Source of the DNA: Chthonomonadia bacterium
Lineage (GTDB): Bacteria > Armatimonadota > HRBIN16
NCBI GenBank assembly: GCA_013314755.1
Contig: JABUFA010000013.1
Location: 30,808-94,807 of the forward strand
Direction: 5' to 3'
Length of the DNA stretch: 64,000 nt
In this document: positions 42,281-53,000 of the stretch, piece after piece
Position numbering within the stretch: the first letter of the stretch is position 1
Layout of the letters: every line of letters begins with the position of its first letter
Made by a program: the position numbers and the translations under genes
The notes under the pieces: generated by a model
What the model was told of the DNA's origin: nothing
The model's input: only the letters and a program-made list of their open reading frames with translations
The model's database searches: none

Positions 42281-44512
42281 TTAGCGTTTCGGGCGGAATC
42301 GTGCGCGGGGCGTATCGTCGTCGCCGCGATGGCGACGCGCCTCGGGTCCGCGCCCGTAGCCGGAAGGCTCATGTCCACCGCCGCCCGGACGCCCACCGCC
42401 GGAAGGCTGAGACGCGCCGGACGCCTGGCCGCTGAACACGTTATGCAGTCCGCGTGCGCTCAGGTTGATTCTGCCGAGGTTGTCAATCTCCACCACCTTC
42501 ACCAGAATCTCGTCGCCGACCTTGACGAGTTCGTCGGCTCGGCGCACGCGCTGGTCCGACAGCTGCGACAGCGGCACCAGCCCTTCCTTGCCGGGCAGGA
42601 TTTCCACAAACACTCCCAGCGAGGAGGTGCGGGTGACCTTGCCCAGGAAGGTCTCGCCGACCGCCACATCGCGGGTGAGATCTTCGATCATCTTGCGTGC
42701 CCGCTCGCCGCTCTCTTCGTCGTCGGCGGCGATGTACACGCGCCCGTCCTGTTCAATCTGGATGCGCGTGCCCGTGTCGGCAAGGATTTTCTTGATGATG
42801 CGCCCACCCGGACCAATCACGTCGCCGATTTTATCGGGGTGGATTTCCATCACGATGATGCGCGGCGCGTAGGGGCTGATGTGGTCGCGAGGCTTGTCGA
42901 TGGTCTCCAGCATCTTTTCGAGAATGTACAGCCTGCCCTGTCGCGCCTGTTCCAGCGCACGCTCGAACACCGGTCGCGGAATGCCCGAAATCTTGGTGTC
43001 CAGCTGCAGGGCGGTGATGCCCTTCGCGGTGCCTGCCACCTTGAAGTCCATATCGCCGGAGAAGTCTTCCATGCCCTGAATGTCGCTGAGCACCACCCAT
43101 TCATCGCCCTGCGTCATCAAGCCCATGGCAACCCCTGCCACCGGCGCCTTAATCTGCACGCCCGCGTCCATCAGCGCGAGGGTGGAACCGCAAACGCTCG
43201 CCATGGACGTGGAACCGTTGGATTCCAGCACCTCGGAGGTGAGCAGGATGGCGTAGGGGAACTCCTCTTCGGGCGGGATCATGGGACGCAGGGCGCGTTC
43301 CGCCAGCGCACCATGCCCGATTTCACGCCTGCCCGGTCCGCGCAGGGGGCGCGTCTCGCCCACGCTGTAGGGTGGGAAGTTGTAGAAGTGCATGTAGCGC
43401 TTGAAGCCGTCCTCCTCCAGCGTATCAATGATCTGCGCCTCTTCCATCGGTCCCAGCGTGACGCTGGTGAGCACCTGCGTCTGCCCGCGGGTGAACAGCG
43501 CGGAGCCGTGTACCCTCGGCAGCAATCCCACCATGCAGCTGATGGGGCGGATTTCGTCGTATTTCCTGCCGTCGGGGCGCACTTTATACTCGAGGATAAG
43601 CCGGCGTACCTGCTCTTTCACCACCTTATCGGCGGCTTCGCGCAGGTCGGTCTCCTGCTCGGGATATTCGGGCAGAAGCGCCTGCACAATCTCCTCCTTG
43701 AGCAGTTCAATAGCTTCCTCGCGGGCGGATTTGTCGGGCTGTTGAATCGCCCCAAGCACCTGCTCGGCGAACTGCTCGCGCACGCGGGTCAGAATGTCTT
43801 CGGGCACGGCGTAGATGGGCACTTCTGCCTTGACCGTGCCCACTTTGGCGGCGAGCTCTTCCTGAACGGCGCAGATGGGACGGATGTACTCGTGCGCGAG
43901 GTCGAGCGCCTCCAGAATCTGCGCCTCGGTGATTTCGTTGGCGCCCGCCTCCACCATCACGATGTAGTCTTTGGTTCCCGCCACCACCAGGTCCAGGTCG
44001 CCGTTTTCCACCTGGTCAAACGAGGGGTTGATAATCCACTCGTCGTTCATCCTGCCGATGCGCACGGCGCCGACGGGTCCGTTGAACGGGATGTTGGACA
44101 CGGTCAGCGCGGCGGATGCGCCGATGATGGAGAGCACGTCGGGCAGGTGCTCGTTGTCCACCGAGAGGGGCATGGCGATGACCTGCACCTCGTTACGCAT
44201 TCCGCTGGGGAACAGCGGACGCAGAGGGCGGTCGATCAGGCGGGCGGTCAGCACCGCTTTGTCGCTGGGGCGTCCCCCTCGCTTGATGAAACCTCCCGGA
44301 ATCTTACCGACCGAATATTTGCGTTCTTCATAGTCCACCACCAGCGGGAAGAAATCGATATCGGTTCGCGCTTCCCGGCTCATGGTGGCGGTGCACAGCA
44401 CGATGGTGTCGCCCGAACGCACGAGAACGGCACCGTTTGCTTGCTTGGCGACGCGGCCGGTCTCAATCTGGATCAGTTGACCGGCGACTTCCACTTCGAC
44501 GGTGTGTATCAT
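42281..44512 (-). CDS. pnp: polyribonucleotide nucleotidyltransferase (PNPase)
   Basis: 743 residues with two RNase PH domains (FFPLVVDYEERKYSVGKIPG; SVGETRPLRGPGRREIGHGA), a KH domain (IGPGGRIIKKILADTGTRIQ) and an S1 domain (GKVTRTSSLGVFVEILPGKE). A Gly/Arg-rich disordered tail of about 50 residues follows. It degrades RNA 3' to 5' by phosphorolysis. It follows rpsO, the classic order. Confidence 0.97.
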   Translation of the reverse strand: MIHTVEVEVAGQLIQIETGRVAKQANGAVLVRSGDTIVLCTATMSREARTDIDFFPLVVDYEERKYSVGKIPGGFIKRGGRPSDKAVLTARLIDRPLRPLFPSGMRNEVQVIAMPLSVDNEHLPDVLSIIGASAALTVSNIPFNGPVGAVRIGRMNDEWIINPSFDQVENGDLDLVVAGTKDYIVMVEAGANEITEAQILEALDLAHEYIRPICAVQEELAAKVGTVKAEVPIYAVPEDILTRVREQFAEQVLGAIQQPDKSAREEAIELLKEEIVQALLPEYPEQETDLREAADKVVKEQVRRLILEYKVRPDGRKYDEIRPISCMVGLLPRVHGSALFTRGQTQVLTSVTLGPMEEAQIIDTLEEDGFKRYMHFYNFPPYSVGETRPLRGPGRREIGHGALAERALRPMIPPEEEFPYAILLTSEVLESNGSTSMASVCGSTLALMDAGVQIKAPVAGVAMGLMTQGDEWVVLSDIQGMEDFSGDMDFKVAGTAKGITALQLDTKISGIPRPVFERALEQARQGRLYILEKMLETIDKPRDHISPYAPRIIVMEIHPDKIGDVIGPGGRIIKKILADTGTRIQIEQDGRVYIAADDEESGERARKMIEDLTRDVAVGETFLGKVTRTSSLGVFVEILPGKEGLVPLSQLSDQRVRRADELVKVGDEILVKVVEIDNLGRINLSARGLHNVFSGQASGASQPSGGGRPGGGGHEPSGYGRGPEARRHRGDDDTPRARFRPKR

Positions 44513-44570
44513 GGATAGATGGAACTCCTCTTGGTGAAATCTTCATATCTGGCTGTATAACAGGTGTTCG

Positions 44571-44846
44571 CTACTGCTTACTGCGGATGCCCAGCGAGCT
44601 GACCAGCGCACGGTAGCGTTGAATGTCCTGCCGAGCCAGATAGTCGAGCAATCGCTTGCGCTCGCCCACCAGCATCATCAACCCGCGCCGGGTGTGATAG
44701 TCATGCTTGTGCTGGCGCAGATGCTCGGTGAGCAGGCTGATGCGCGCGGTCAGCAGTGCAATCTGCACCTCTGGCGAGCCGGTGTCGCCTTCCGACCGCT
44801 GGTACTTCCGAATAATCTCGGCTTTCTGCTCTTTGGTCAGTGGCAT
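44571..44846 (-). CDS. rpsO: 30S ribosomal protein S15
   Basis: 91 residues with the standard S15 sequence ([55 protein letters not shown]). First gene of the rpsO-pnp-M16-dapB run. A long leader with a hairpin precedes it. Confidence 0.98.
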   Translation of the reverse strand: MPLTKEQKAEIIRKYQRSEGDTGSPEVQIALLTARISLLTEHLRQHKHDYHTRRGLMMLVGERKRLLDYLARQDIQRYRALVSSLGIRSKQ

Positions 44847-44924
44847 TCTGCGTGCATTTCCCCCTTCCGTTTGGATGGTTTGTGGTGCGTCGCTTCGCTC
44901 TCACCGTCTACGTGCCGTTCTACG

Positions 44925-45014
44925 GTTGTCCCCAGGGGGACAACGGCACAACGGCAGCAGGCGATGCTCCGCAACGCACCATTGTAGTTTAGCATATTTG
45001 AGGGGAGAAGTCAA
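44925..45014 (-). promoter_or_regulatory. rpsO promoter and leader hairpin
   Basis: On the minus strand TTGACT (complement of 45009-45014), a 17-nt spacer and TAAACT (complement of 44986-44991). The resulting leader of about 130 nt contains a perfect 9-bp hairpin (44925-44944, GTTGTCCCC arms). It may be an attenuator or an S15 autoregulatory structure; no known S15 leader motif was verified. Confidence 0.6.
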
Positions 45015-45039
45015 TTTGACAGACCGATTGCTCTGTTGG

Positions 45040-46230
45040 CTACCCTGTCATCTCCCGTGCCAGTTCTGCCCACAGCTTCAACCTCTGCCAGTTCGCGCCC
45101 ACCGTTTCCACGTCGCACAGCTTCAGCACGTGCACGGTGTCTCCAGCCGCCCGGTGCCGCTGATACAGCTCCTCGCGCATCTGCTGGGGCGAAAACTCGA
45201 ACAGCACTTTCGTCGGGTGCGAGTGTACCTCCAGCGCAAAGCGGTTGCCCAGCGCCTGAATCACCGGCTCCACCGGCGTCCACGGGCTGACGTGAAACAG
45301 CCGGAGGTTGGGCAGGTCGCGGATGATGGAAGCCTTTGCCGACAGGTCCTCACAGCCGTGATAATACACCTTGCCGAACAGGCTGGCGAGGCGCGCGTTG
45401 TAGGGATGCACGAACTCGGCGTACATGCGCGGCGATAGCGAGGCAGAGGACTGCGCATGAATGTACGCCCAGCATCCACTCAGAAGGTTCTCCCTGCCAG
45501 GGGGTACGGCATCGTAAATCATGTGTATCGCCCAGCTTGCCTCGGCGTCTACGGCTCCTGCAGACTCCCGGGTGCGGTGATACCGAATCATGCCCTCGGT
45601 GATGAAATCCATCAGCCGATGCACGAACTCGGGATGGTCAACCACGTCATACAGCAGGTTGTCCATACCGCGCAGGCGCACTGCCCACTCAAACGGTCCG
45701 TAGTGCAGTTCGTCGCTGTGAAACTTGATGGGCAGAAGTCCCCCGGTCAGCTCCATCGCCTGCTCCTGCAAAGCAGTCTTCTCGGTGGATAACTCCTCAT
45801 AGGGAGGATAGTGCAGGTGTTGCAGGTCCTGCTCGGTGCACAGGGGCGGCACCGGTTTATACGCGCCCAGCTCCGCGGTGCGCACGCTTCCGAGAGGCAC
45901 TCCCCACAGACGGCTCTCCCCGGGCGGATGGGGCGTTGCCAGCCAGACGGTGGGAAGCAGGGGTTCATCGTCGGGGATGTGCTGGGCTTTCCACAGTTTT
46001 GCTCGCAGTTGCACCTCTATACGGCGCGCCAGCCCCGTTTGATGCTGGAACAGATTCGGTGGGGCGATTTCGCGTTCCCAGACATGGGTGTACATCGCGT
46101 AGTGCACCAGCGTGCGCGGAGGGCACAGAGCATGGAACCGCACCCACAGCTCGCGCCGTCGCTGGTGTTCCTCGCTCTGGGATACCTCCAGCACCTGATG
46201 CGCCAGGTCGGTCAGCACACTATCGGGCAT
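45040..46230 (-). CDS. uroporphyrinogen decarboxylase-like (URO-D/MtaA superfamily) protein
   Basis: 396 residues, probably a TIM barrel of the URO-D family. Recognisable parts are the C-terminal YYHGCEDLSAKASIIRDLPN and FALEVHSHPTKVLFEF segments and a central KFHSDELHYGPFEWAVRLRG. It lacks the N-terminal signature of true HemE, so it is more likely a corrinoid methyltransferase-like or sugar-associated paralogue, common in Armatimonadota-type genomes. It stands alone, with the CRISPR leader upstream and rpsO downstream. The function is unknown. Confidence 0.6.
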   Translation of the reverse strand: MPDSVLTDLAHQVLEVSQSEEHQRRRELWVRFHALCPPRTLVHYAMYTHVWEREIAPPNLFQHQTGLARRIEVQLRAKLWKAQHIPDDEPLLPTVWLATPHPPGESRLWGVPLGSVRTAELGAYKPVPPLCTEQDLQHLHYPPYEELSTEKTALQEQAMELTGGLLPIKFHSDELHYGPFEWAVRLRGMDNLLYDVVDHPEFVHRLMDFITEGMIRYHRTRESAGAVDAEASWAIHMIYDAVPPGRENLLSGCWAYIHAQSSASLSPRMYAEFVHPYNARLASLFGKVYYHGCEDLSAKASIIRDLPNLRLFHVSPWTPVEPVIQALGNRFALEVHSHPTKVLFEFSPQQMREELYQRHRAAGDTVHVLKLCDVETVGANWQRLKLWAELAREMTG

Positions 46231-46365
46231 TGATGGTCTCCTCTGTTTGGCTATGGCTCCTTTCGCCGTCCGCGCGGATGTCCCTGCAGGGAGGAGAGGT
46301 CAACACCGCCCATTATCAGACCGGAACGGCGTCTGCGTTATTATCAATTGAGCTTTCTTATTAGT

Positions 46366-46613
46366 GACATAATATGTGTCAAAATAGGATATTTCATATC
46401 TATTTTGCTCTTTTTTATCATATTAAGTGACAATAAATATTTGTAGAACCTCGATTGATCACGCAGTAAGCGTGAGGTTCTACAGGGTCGATGTAAGCCA
46501 AACTACTTGACACGCATGGAGAAATGGGGTATAGTAGTAGCGTGCGTGCAGCGGCGTGGCTCCGAATTTAACATTTTCGGGGTGTTTTGTTGAAATTTGT
46601 GCCGTTGTACGGC
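46366..46613 (+). promoter_or_regulatory. CRISPR leader with consensus promoter
   Basis: An AT-rich stretch, unlike its surroundings, on the 5' side of the array. It holds a bulged hairpin (46443-46483; GTAGAACCT arms with an inner CACGC/GCGTG stem). It also holds a sigma-70 promoter: TTGACA (46507-46512), a 17-nt spacer and TATAGT (46530-46535). Transcription would start near 46542 and enter the first repeat about 70 nt later. No gene is seen in 46231-46613. Confidence 0.8.
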
Positions 46614-47150
46614 GTTTCACCCGTCCTTCGGGACGGGTGAGGATTGAAACCAATATGACTCACCAACTGACCAGGTATAGTGAGTTTCACCCGTCCTTCG
46701 GGACGGGTGAGGATTGAAACTGCAATGAGAATGAGCAGGGCCTCTTCATCGATAGGTTTCACCCGTCCTTCGGGACGGGTGAGGATTGAAACCCATTTGC
46801 CGCGCCAGCCGAGTATCTCAGGCGAGTTTCACCCGTCCTTCGGGACGGGTGAGGATTGAAACACCTGCTCGGGCGTGGCTGAGTGTTGAGTCAGATTCGT
46901 TTCACCCGTCCTTCGGGACGGGTGAGGATTGAAACAAAGACTCCCAACTCTACGACTCCTACCGCCGGTGGTTTCACCCGTCCTTCGGGACGGGTGAGGA
47001 TTGAAACACGTTCCGTCCATGCCGGGCCTTTACATCTCGCATGTTTCACCCGTCCTTCGGGACGGGTGAGGATTGAAACTATCGCTGCCGACAACAAGGC
47101 GACCGTTCCAGATGTTTCACCCGTCCTTCGGGACGGGTGAGGATTGAAAC
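46614..47150 (+). CRISPR. CRISPR array, 8 repeats and 7 spacers, no cas genes in window
   Basis: Eight identical 37-nt repeats start at 46614, 46684, 46756, 46826, 46899, 46971, 47043 and 47114. Spacers are 33-36 nt and all different. Each repeat begins GTTTCACCCGTCC, has TTCG, then GGACGGGTGAGGATTGAAAC. It thus carries a 9-bp stem capped by a UUCG tetraloop, and its ends (GTTTCA/TGAAAC) are also complementary. The ATTGAAAC 3' end and the left-hand leader set the direction to plus. No repeat degeneracy is seen at either end. Confidence 0.98.
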
Positions 47151-47153
47151 CCA

Positions 47154-47179
47154 GCAGGGGCGACGCGCGTCGCCCCTGC
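47154..47179. terminator. palindrome directly after the last CRISPR repeat
   Basis: A 26-nt perfect palindrome (GCAGGGGCGACGC and its complement) starting 3 nt after the last repeat. Position and strength suggest that it ends the CRISPR transcript before proS. There is no U-tract. Confidence 0.6.
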
Positions 47180-47264
47180 ACCCCTGTCTATATCCACCGC
47201 CAGCGACCCCAAACCGTGCAAACTGGGCAGAAAGCGTGTAAAATAATGCCGTGCAACGATATAG

Positions 47265-48716
<1,452 letters not shown>

Positions 48717-48728
48717 TGTGGTGAGCGC

Positions 48729-48757
48729 AGGGAACAGAACGGAGGGTTCTGTTCCCT
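48729..48757. terminator. hairpin terminator between proS and prmC
   Basis: A 12-bp perfect stem (AGGGAACAGAAC and its complement) with a GGAGG loop between converging genes. Its right edge touches the prmC stop codon. It probably serves both directions. Confidence 0.75.
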
Positions 48758-49607
48758 ATTTCGGACTGTACTGCCCTTCCACCACGCGCCCGATGCCTGC
48801 AAGGTCGTTCTGGATGCGCACCTGCCGGTATCCCGCTTCCTCCAGAAGGCTTGCCACCGCCTCTGCCTGCCCCATGCCCACTTCCACCATCAGCCAGCCC
48901 CCCTCGCGCAGGTGGAAGTGCGCCTCTGCCGCCAGCCGGCGGTGAAACTGCAGGGGGTCTGCGCCGGTGAACAGGGCTTGCGGTGGTTCCCAGTCTCTCA
49001 CCTCCGGCTGCAGCGACAGCCGCTCGCTCTCGGCGACATACGGCGGGTTGGACGCCACCACGTCCAGCCTTAATCCGGCAAGCGGTTGTAACAGGTCGCC
49101 CTGCAGGAAATGCACGCGGTCGGCAACGTGGTGTCGCCGAGCGTTCTCGCGGGCGATGCGCAGTGCCCCCTCGCTGATGTCGGTTGCCCACACCTGCGCC
49201 CGGGGCAGGTTGACCGCTACCGCCACCGCGATGCACCCGCTCCCCGTGCCGATGTCGGCGACCGTCTGGGGCGCCCTTGCCAGAATGGCTTCCACCAGCA
49301 CCTCCGTCTCCGGGCGGGGAACCAGCACATCGGGGGTCACGGTGAACTCCAGCCCATAAAACTCGGCTCTGCCCAGGATGTAAGCCAGCGGTTCGCGCTT
49401 CGCCCGGCGTTCCAGTCGGCGCAGAAACTCCCTCAGCACGTCCGTATCCAGCTCCTGTTCGGGATGGGCGTACAGGTGCGCCCTGCCCACGCCCAGCAGG
49501 TCCGCCAGCAGGAGCTCGGCATCCAGGCGAGGCGTATCTACCCCCGCCCGCTCCAGCAAACTCGCCGATTGCGTTATTAGAGAGAGGATGGTCTGTGTCT
49601 CTTTCAT
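48756..49607 (-). CDS. prmC: peptide chain release factor N5-glutamine methyltransferase
   Basis: 283 residues from the ATG at 49605-49607; an upstream in-frame ATG at 49631 would add eight residues, and neither has a strong ribosome-binding site. The SAM-binding loop is VADIGTGSGCIAVAVA and the catalytic NPPY lies in VASNPPYVAES. The N-terminal helical domain has RLDAELLLADLLGVGRAHLY and LVPRPETEVLVE. It methylates the Gln of the GGQ motif in RF1/RF2. It lies downstream of the fucose-cluster transporter gene, on the same strand. Confidence 0.95.
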   Translation of the reverse strand: MKETQTILSLITQSASLLERAGVDTPRLDAELLLADLLGVGRAHLYAHPEQELDTDVLREFLRRLERRAKREPLAYILGRAEFYGLEFTVTPDVLVPRPETEVLVEAILARAPQTVADIGTGSGCIAVAVAVNLPRAQVWATDISEGALRIARENARRHHVADRVHFLQGDLLQPLAGLRLDVVASNPPYVAESERLSLQPEVRDWEPPQALFTGADPLQFHRRLAAEAHFHLREGGWLMVEVGMGQAEAVASLLEEAGYRQVRIQNDLAGIGRVVEGQYSPK

Positions 49608-49674
49608 GGTCGTGTATCCGAGCAATAGCATAGCACGAAGGGCAGGCGGGGTTCAACCTCAGCCCACATTCGCC

Positions 49675-51609
49675 TCACTGGCTGAAGCTGTAGGTGTTCA
49701 CCTTCAGCCACCAGCCGATGATGGGCCACAGACAGCCTATCAGAAAGTCGCCCAGTATCAGCCCGAAAAAGAACGCCAGGGCGCGGCGATAAACACGCAA
49801 GCCACCGTAACGCAGGACCGTAACCTTCGCCACCCAGGCGATGACCATCGGCAGCCAGATGGTGTTCATCGTCCAGCTGCCCGAGATGGGCAGACCAATC
49901 GGATGCAGGGGAAACCACGAGAAGCGCATCCTCAGCGCCTGAAGCGTCAGCACCGTGCCCCATCCCGCCCCAATCGCAGCGATGGCGGGAACGTCGGTGT
50001 CGCGCGGGTTCTGAAGCCATCCAGTGAGGCGGTTGAAGGCTTCCCAGCCGAAGTAGCTCAGGTGCAATGCCATCCGCTCCTCCACGCCCCGCGTGTAGCC
50101 GAAGTGGTAAATCGCCCAGTAGCCCGACAGCAGTCCTCCCACCGAAGCCAGCACCAGCGCCAGCGCGATACTGCGCGAAGGTATCGCCTTGCGTTCGCCC
50201 ATCTTGAACGCCTCCATCTGCACGGGCATGGCTAAACTGCGGTAGGCGCGGTTGAAGCCGTAGAAGTAGGTGAGGATGGTCAGGTCGCGGTCGGTGAAGA
50301 AGCGGGTTCCCAGCGCGGCGGTCAGGATATAGTCGGGTCCACCGTTGTGCAGGTCGTGCGCGGGGGGACCGAGTTCCGCCCTCATGCGCGTGCAGGCGAT
50401 AGCGATGGCGAAGTAGATGAGGAACGCTACCACGCAAATCCACAGCGTCAACCCCGACAACCAGAAAAAGGCTATCAACAGAGCCATTCCTACCAGCAAG
50501 CCGATAACCGCCACGCGCGGGCTGAAAGGTTCATCTGCCCACTCTGCGGGGTCTGCACGCCACACAGCACGCAGAAACTGCGCCAGATGCCTGCGCGTGC
50601 CCCAGACCGCCAGCAGAGCCACACCCATGTAGCCCCCGAAGCACTGCTCGTTCACGTAGGGGAAGTTCGGGCGGTCGTACGACCAGCCGAAGTACGCGCT
50701 GAGAACGCGCTGTGCTTTGAAGAAGAAGTAGAAGAACCAGCTGGAGAAGAGCAGGTCGGCAGGCATCAGGAACCCCAGCCCAATGGCGAAGGGATAGAAG
50801 GAGATAGGCGTCCAGCCGATGGCGTTCCACGGAGGCGTGGTGAACATGGGGCTGATATCGCGCATTTTGACGGGCAGGTACGGCAGGTAGGGATACAGCA
50901 CATGCAAGCCGTTCAGGATACAGATGCCCCCGGAGATAGCAAACCCCGCCCACAGCAGGGGCTGTCGCACGAAGCGATGGGGATGGTCCGTCATCTCCAG
51001 CGGAAGCAGGATTATCGGGTAGCTGAGGCGCTCGTGCTGTGTCCATTGTTTGCGCACCAGCACATTCAGGCACAGCATTACCCACAGCAGCACGAGGATA
51101 AACACCCCCCACGCTGTCAGCGGCACTAACCATGCCAGCAGTCGCCGCGCGGTATAGGGGTTGGTCATGCCGGTGTACCAGCCGGTCAGTGCTTCCTCGT
51201 CGCGCACCAGAAACCAGTCCGGCAGATACTGCATAAACAGCGTTTCCCAGCGGTTAAAGGCGGTCGCATGGCGGGTGGGGTGTGCCAGCATGGGGATGAG
51301 CACGTCCAGAAAGTCCACGCTGGTAAGGCTGGTGCCGATGGCAAGCATGGAGTAGACAATCAGCAGTTCCGCCTGCGACAGCATCCATTGCGGTCGCCAC
51401 CGCCCCAGCATGGCGTTCACGAGAAGAAGCAGAACCAGAAAGCACACCACATTGGCAAACAGCGAGAACGTTGTGGGGTAGGGACCCAGCGCCCACGTGC
51501 CCAGCGCGGGTCCCCCCGATGACATCTCCATCTGCACGAGCCAGAAAGCATTAACCGGTTGCAACAGCAACCCAATCAGGATGGCTCGCCAGGGAATGCC
51601 TGCTTTCAC
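49675..51609 (-). CDS. polytopic membrane protein, DUF6785/OPT-like
   Basis: 644 residues with about 14 hydrophobic helices and GGPDYILTAALGTRFFTDRD in the cytoplasmic or re-entrant region. The pattern resembles the DUF6784/DUF6785 proteins of Armatimonadota and Planctomycetes, related to oligopeptide-transporter (OPT) folds. It ends the GH29-GH95-GH32 operon, 9 nt after GH32, so uptake of released sugars or oligosaccharides is the likely role. Transport has not been shown for the family. Confidence 0.75.
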   Translation of the reverse strand: MKAGIPWRAILIGLLLQPVNAFWLVQMEMSSGGPALGTWALGPYPTTFSLFANVVCFLVLLLLVNAMLGRWRPQWMLSQAELLIVYSMLAIGTSLTSVDFLDVLIPMLAHPTRHATAFNRWETLFMQYLPDWFLVRDEEALTGWYTGMTNPYTARRLLAWLVPLTAWGVFILVLLWVMLCLNVLVRKQWTQHERLSYPIILLPLEMTDHPHRFVRQPLLWAGFAISGGICILNGLHVLYPYLPYLPVKMRDISPMFTTPPWNAIGWTPISFYPFAIGLGFLMPADLLFSSWFFYFFFKAQRVLSAYFGWSYDRPNFPYVNEQCFGGYMGVALLAVWGTRRHLAQFLRAVWRADPAEWADEPFSPRVAVIGLLVGMALLIAFFWLSGLTLWICVVAFLIYFAIAIACTRMRAELGPPAHDLHNGGPDYILTAALGTRFFTDRDLTILTYFYGFNRAYRSLAMPVQMEAFKMGERKAIPSRSIALALVLASVGGLLSGYWAIYHFGYTRGVEERMALHLSYFGWEAFNRLTGWLQNPRDTDVPAIAAIGAGWGTVLTLQALRMRFSWFPLHPIGLPISGSWTMNTIWLPMVIAWVAKVTVLRYGGLRVYRRALAFFFGLILGDFLIGCLWPIIGWWLKVNTYSFSQ

Positions 51610-51618
51610 GTCATTGCC

Positions 51619-52992
51619 TCACCAGATGGCGTCCAGTGTCCAGCCCTCCAGTCGGGACAGCCGGGCGGTTCCCCCTTCGGCAAACAGCCGCGGTCGGTAG
51701 CCCCCTGCTCCGCGGGGGTAGATTCGGCTGGTCAGGCAAGTATGTCCGTTGACATACAGCTCCACCACCGACCGGTCCACGAACAGATGCAGGCCCAGCG
51801 GCTGGTCAGCCCTCAGCTCAAGGGGCGCAGAGCGCACATCGCGGGTGACCTCCTCATAGTGGCTGGATCTGGTGCGGTCGATCACCACTTTGCCTTCCGC
51901 GCGTGTGAAGAAGAGGCTGGTCACCTGCGCCTCGTCGCCCGTATGATACAGACGCACGCCACACTTTTCCGCATCCTGCGGGTGAATCTCGGCAATCAGC
52001 TCCCAACGGTCGCCGGCAAGGTTGCCGGCAGGTATCTCCTCTCCCGGGCGGAGCGGTTGCGGTTTGACGCGGAAGTGGTCACGGCGCAGCTGGCGCAGTT
52101 CGGCAACGGGCTGGAAGAGCAGTCGTCCCTCCTTTGATAGCGAGACCTGTCGGGGCAGGGACTGCACGCCTGCCCATCCTGCTTCCACGCTCATGCGCTC
52201 ACTGCGCGTCTCCCACAGCCAGCCGAACAGGATGCGCCTGCCTTTCGCATCGCGGAACCCCTGAGGCGCGTAGAAACAGCCACCCAGGTCCATTTCGCCC
52301 TGATATTCGGGGGTGAACCGGTGGTTGCGGAACGTGCCGACGAAATAAATCACGCGCCCCAGCGGGACAGGTGACGTCCAGAGCACCCATTTTCTACCCA
52401 GCGGGAAGAAGTTGGGACATTCCCACATCTCGCCTGTCTTTGCTTTCTCTCCCACGAGCGCAGGCTCCAGATATTCCCACCGACGCAGGTCTCTGGAGCG
52501 ATACAGCAGAATCGCCCCGCCCACCTCCTTGATGCCCGAACCGACCACCGCGTACCACCAGTCCCGACTGCGCCACACGTACGGGTCGCGGAAGCCTGTT
52601 ACCTGCAGACCCGGCGGCGGACCCGCGATAACCGGGTTCTCGGGCGCTTTCTCCCAGGTTATCATGTCCCTGCTGGTGGCGATGCACTGCACTTCGGGAT
52701 GTACTCCCGTGTATACAGCGGTGGGCACGCCCCCGTCGTCCACCATACAGCCCGTCCACACGCCGTCCTTGTCGTATGGCTTGTCAGGGCGCAGGGCAAT
52801 GGGCAGGTGCTTCCAGTGCACCAGGTCCTTGCTGACCGCATGTCCCCAGACGATATTTCGCGGCACGGCGGCTTCGGGGTTGTGCTGGTAGAACAGATGA
52901 TACTCGCCCCTGAAGTGGATCAGTCCATTGGGGTCGTTGGTCCAGCCTTTCGGCGGCAGAAAATGGTAGGCGGGACGGTGATTGTCTTCCAT
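51619..52992 (-). CDS. GH32 family beta-fructosidase (levanase/sucrose-6-phosphate hydrolase type)
   Basis: 457 residues. The five-bladed propeller carries nucleophile Asp20 in WTNDPNG, Asp136 in GFRDPYVW and acid/base Glu191 in MWECPNFFPL. A C-terminal beta-sandwich begins near residue 320. No signal peptide is seen, so it is probably intracellular, hydrolysing sucrose or fructo-oligosaccharides. It is unexpectedly placed between a DUF6785 transporter gene and two fucosidase genes, 9 and 8 nt apart, so it belongs to the same operon. Confidence 0.95.
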   Translation of the reverse strand: MEDNHRPAYHFLPPKGWTNDPNGLIHFRGEYHLFYQHNPEAAVPRNIVWGHAVSKDLVHWKHLPIALRPDKPYDKDGVWTGCMVDDGGVPTAVYTGVHPEVQCIATSRDMITWEKAPENPVIAGPPPGLQVTGFRDPYVWRSRDWWYAVVGSGIKEVGGAILLYRSRDLRRWEYLEPALVGEKAKTGEMWECPNFFPLGRKWVLWTSPVPLGRVIYFVGTFRNHRFTPEYQGEMDLGGCFYAPQGFRDAKGRRILFGWLWETRSERMSVEAGWAGVQSLPRQVSLSKEGRLLFQPVAELRQLRRDHFRVKPQPLRPGEEIPAGNLAGDRWELIAEIHPQDAEKCGVRLYHTGDEAQVTSLFFTRAEGKVVIDRTRSSHYEEVTRDVRSAPLELRADQPLGLHLFVDRSVVELYVNGHTCLTSRIYPRGAGGYRPRLFAEGGTARLSRLEGWTLDAIW

Positions 52993-53000
52993 AGCCCTGC

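Noticed and set aside
42266..44518. 750-codon open frame on the plus strand opposite pnp
   Set aside because: It covers exactly the PNPase gene, whose domains are unmistakable. The antisense product has no family features.
46829..47181. Small open frames encoding repeated RPEGRVK or NPHPSRRTGET peptides
   Set aside because: These are translations of the CRISPR repeats. Such hypothetical proteins are well-known annotation artefacts.
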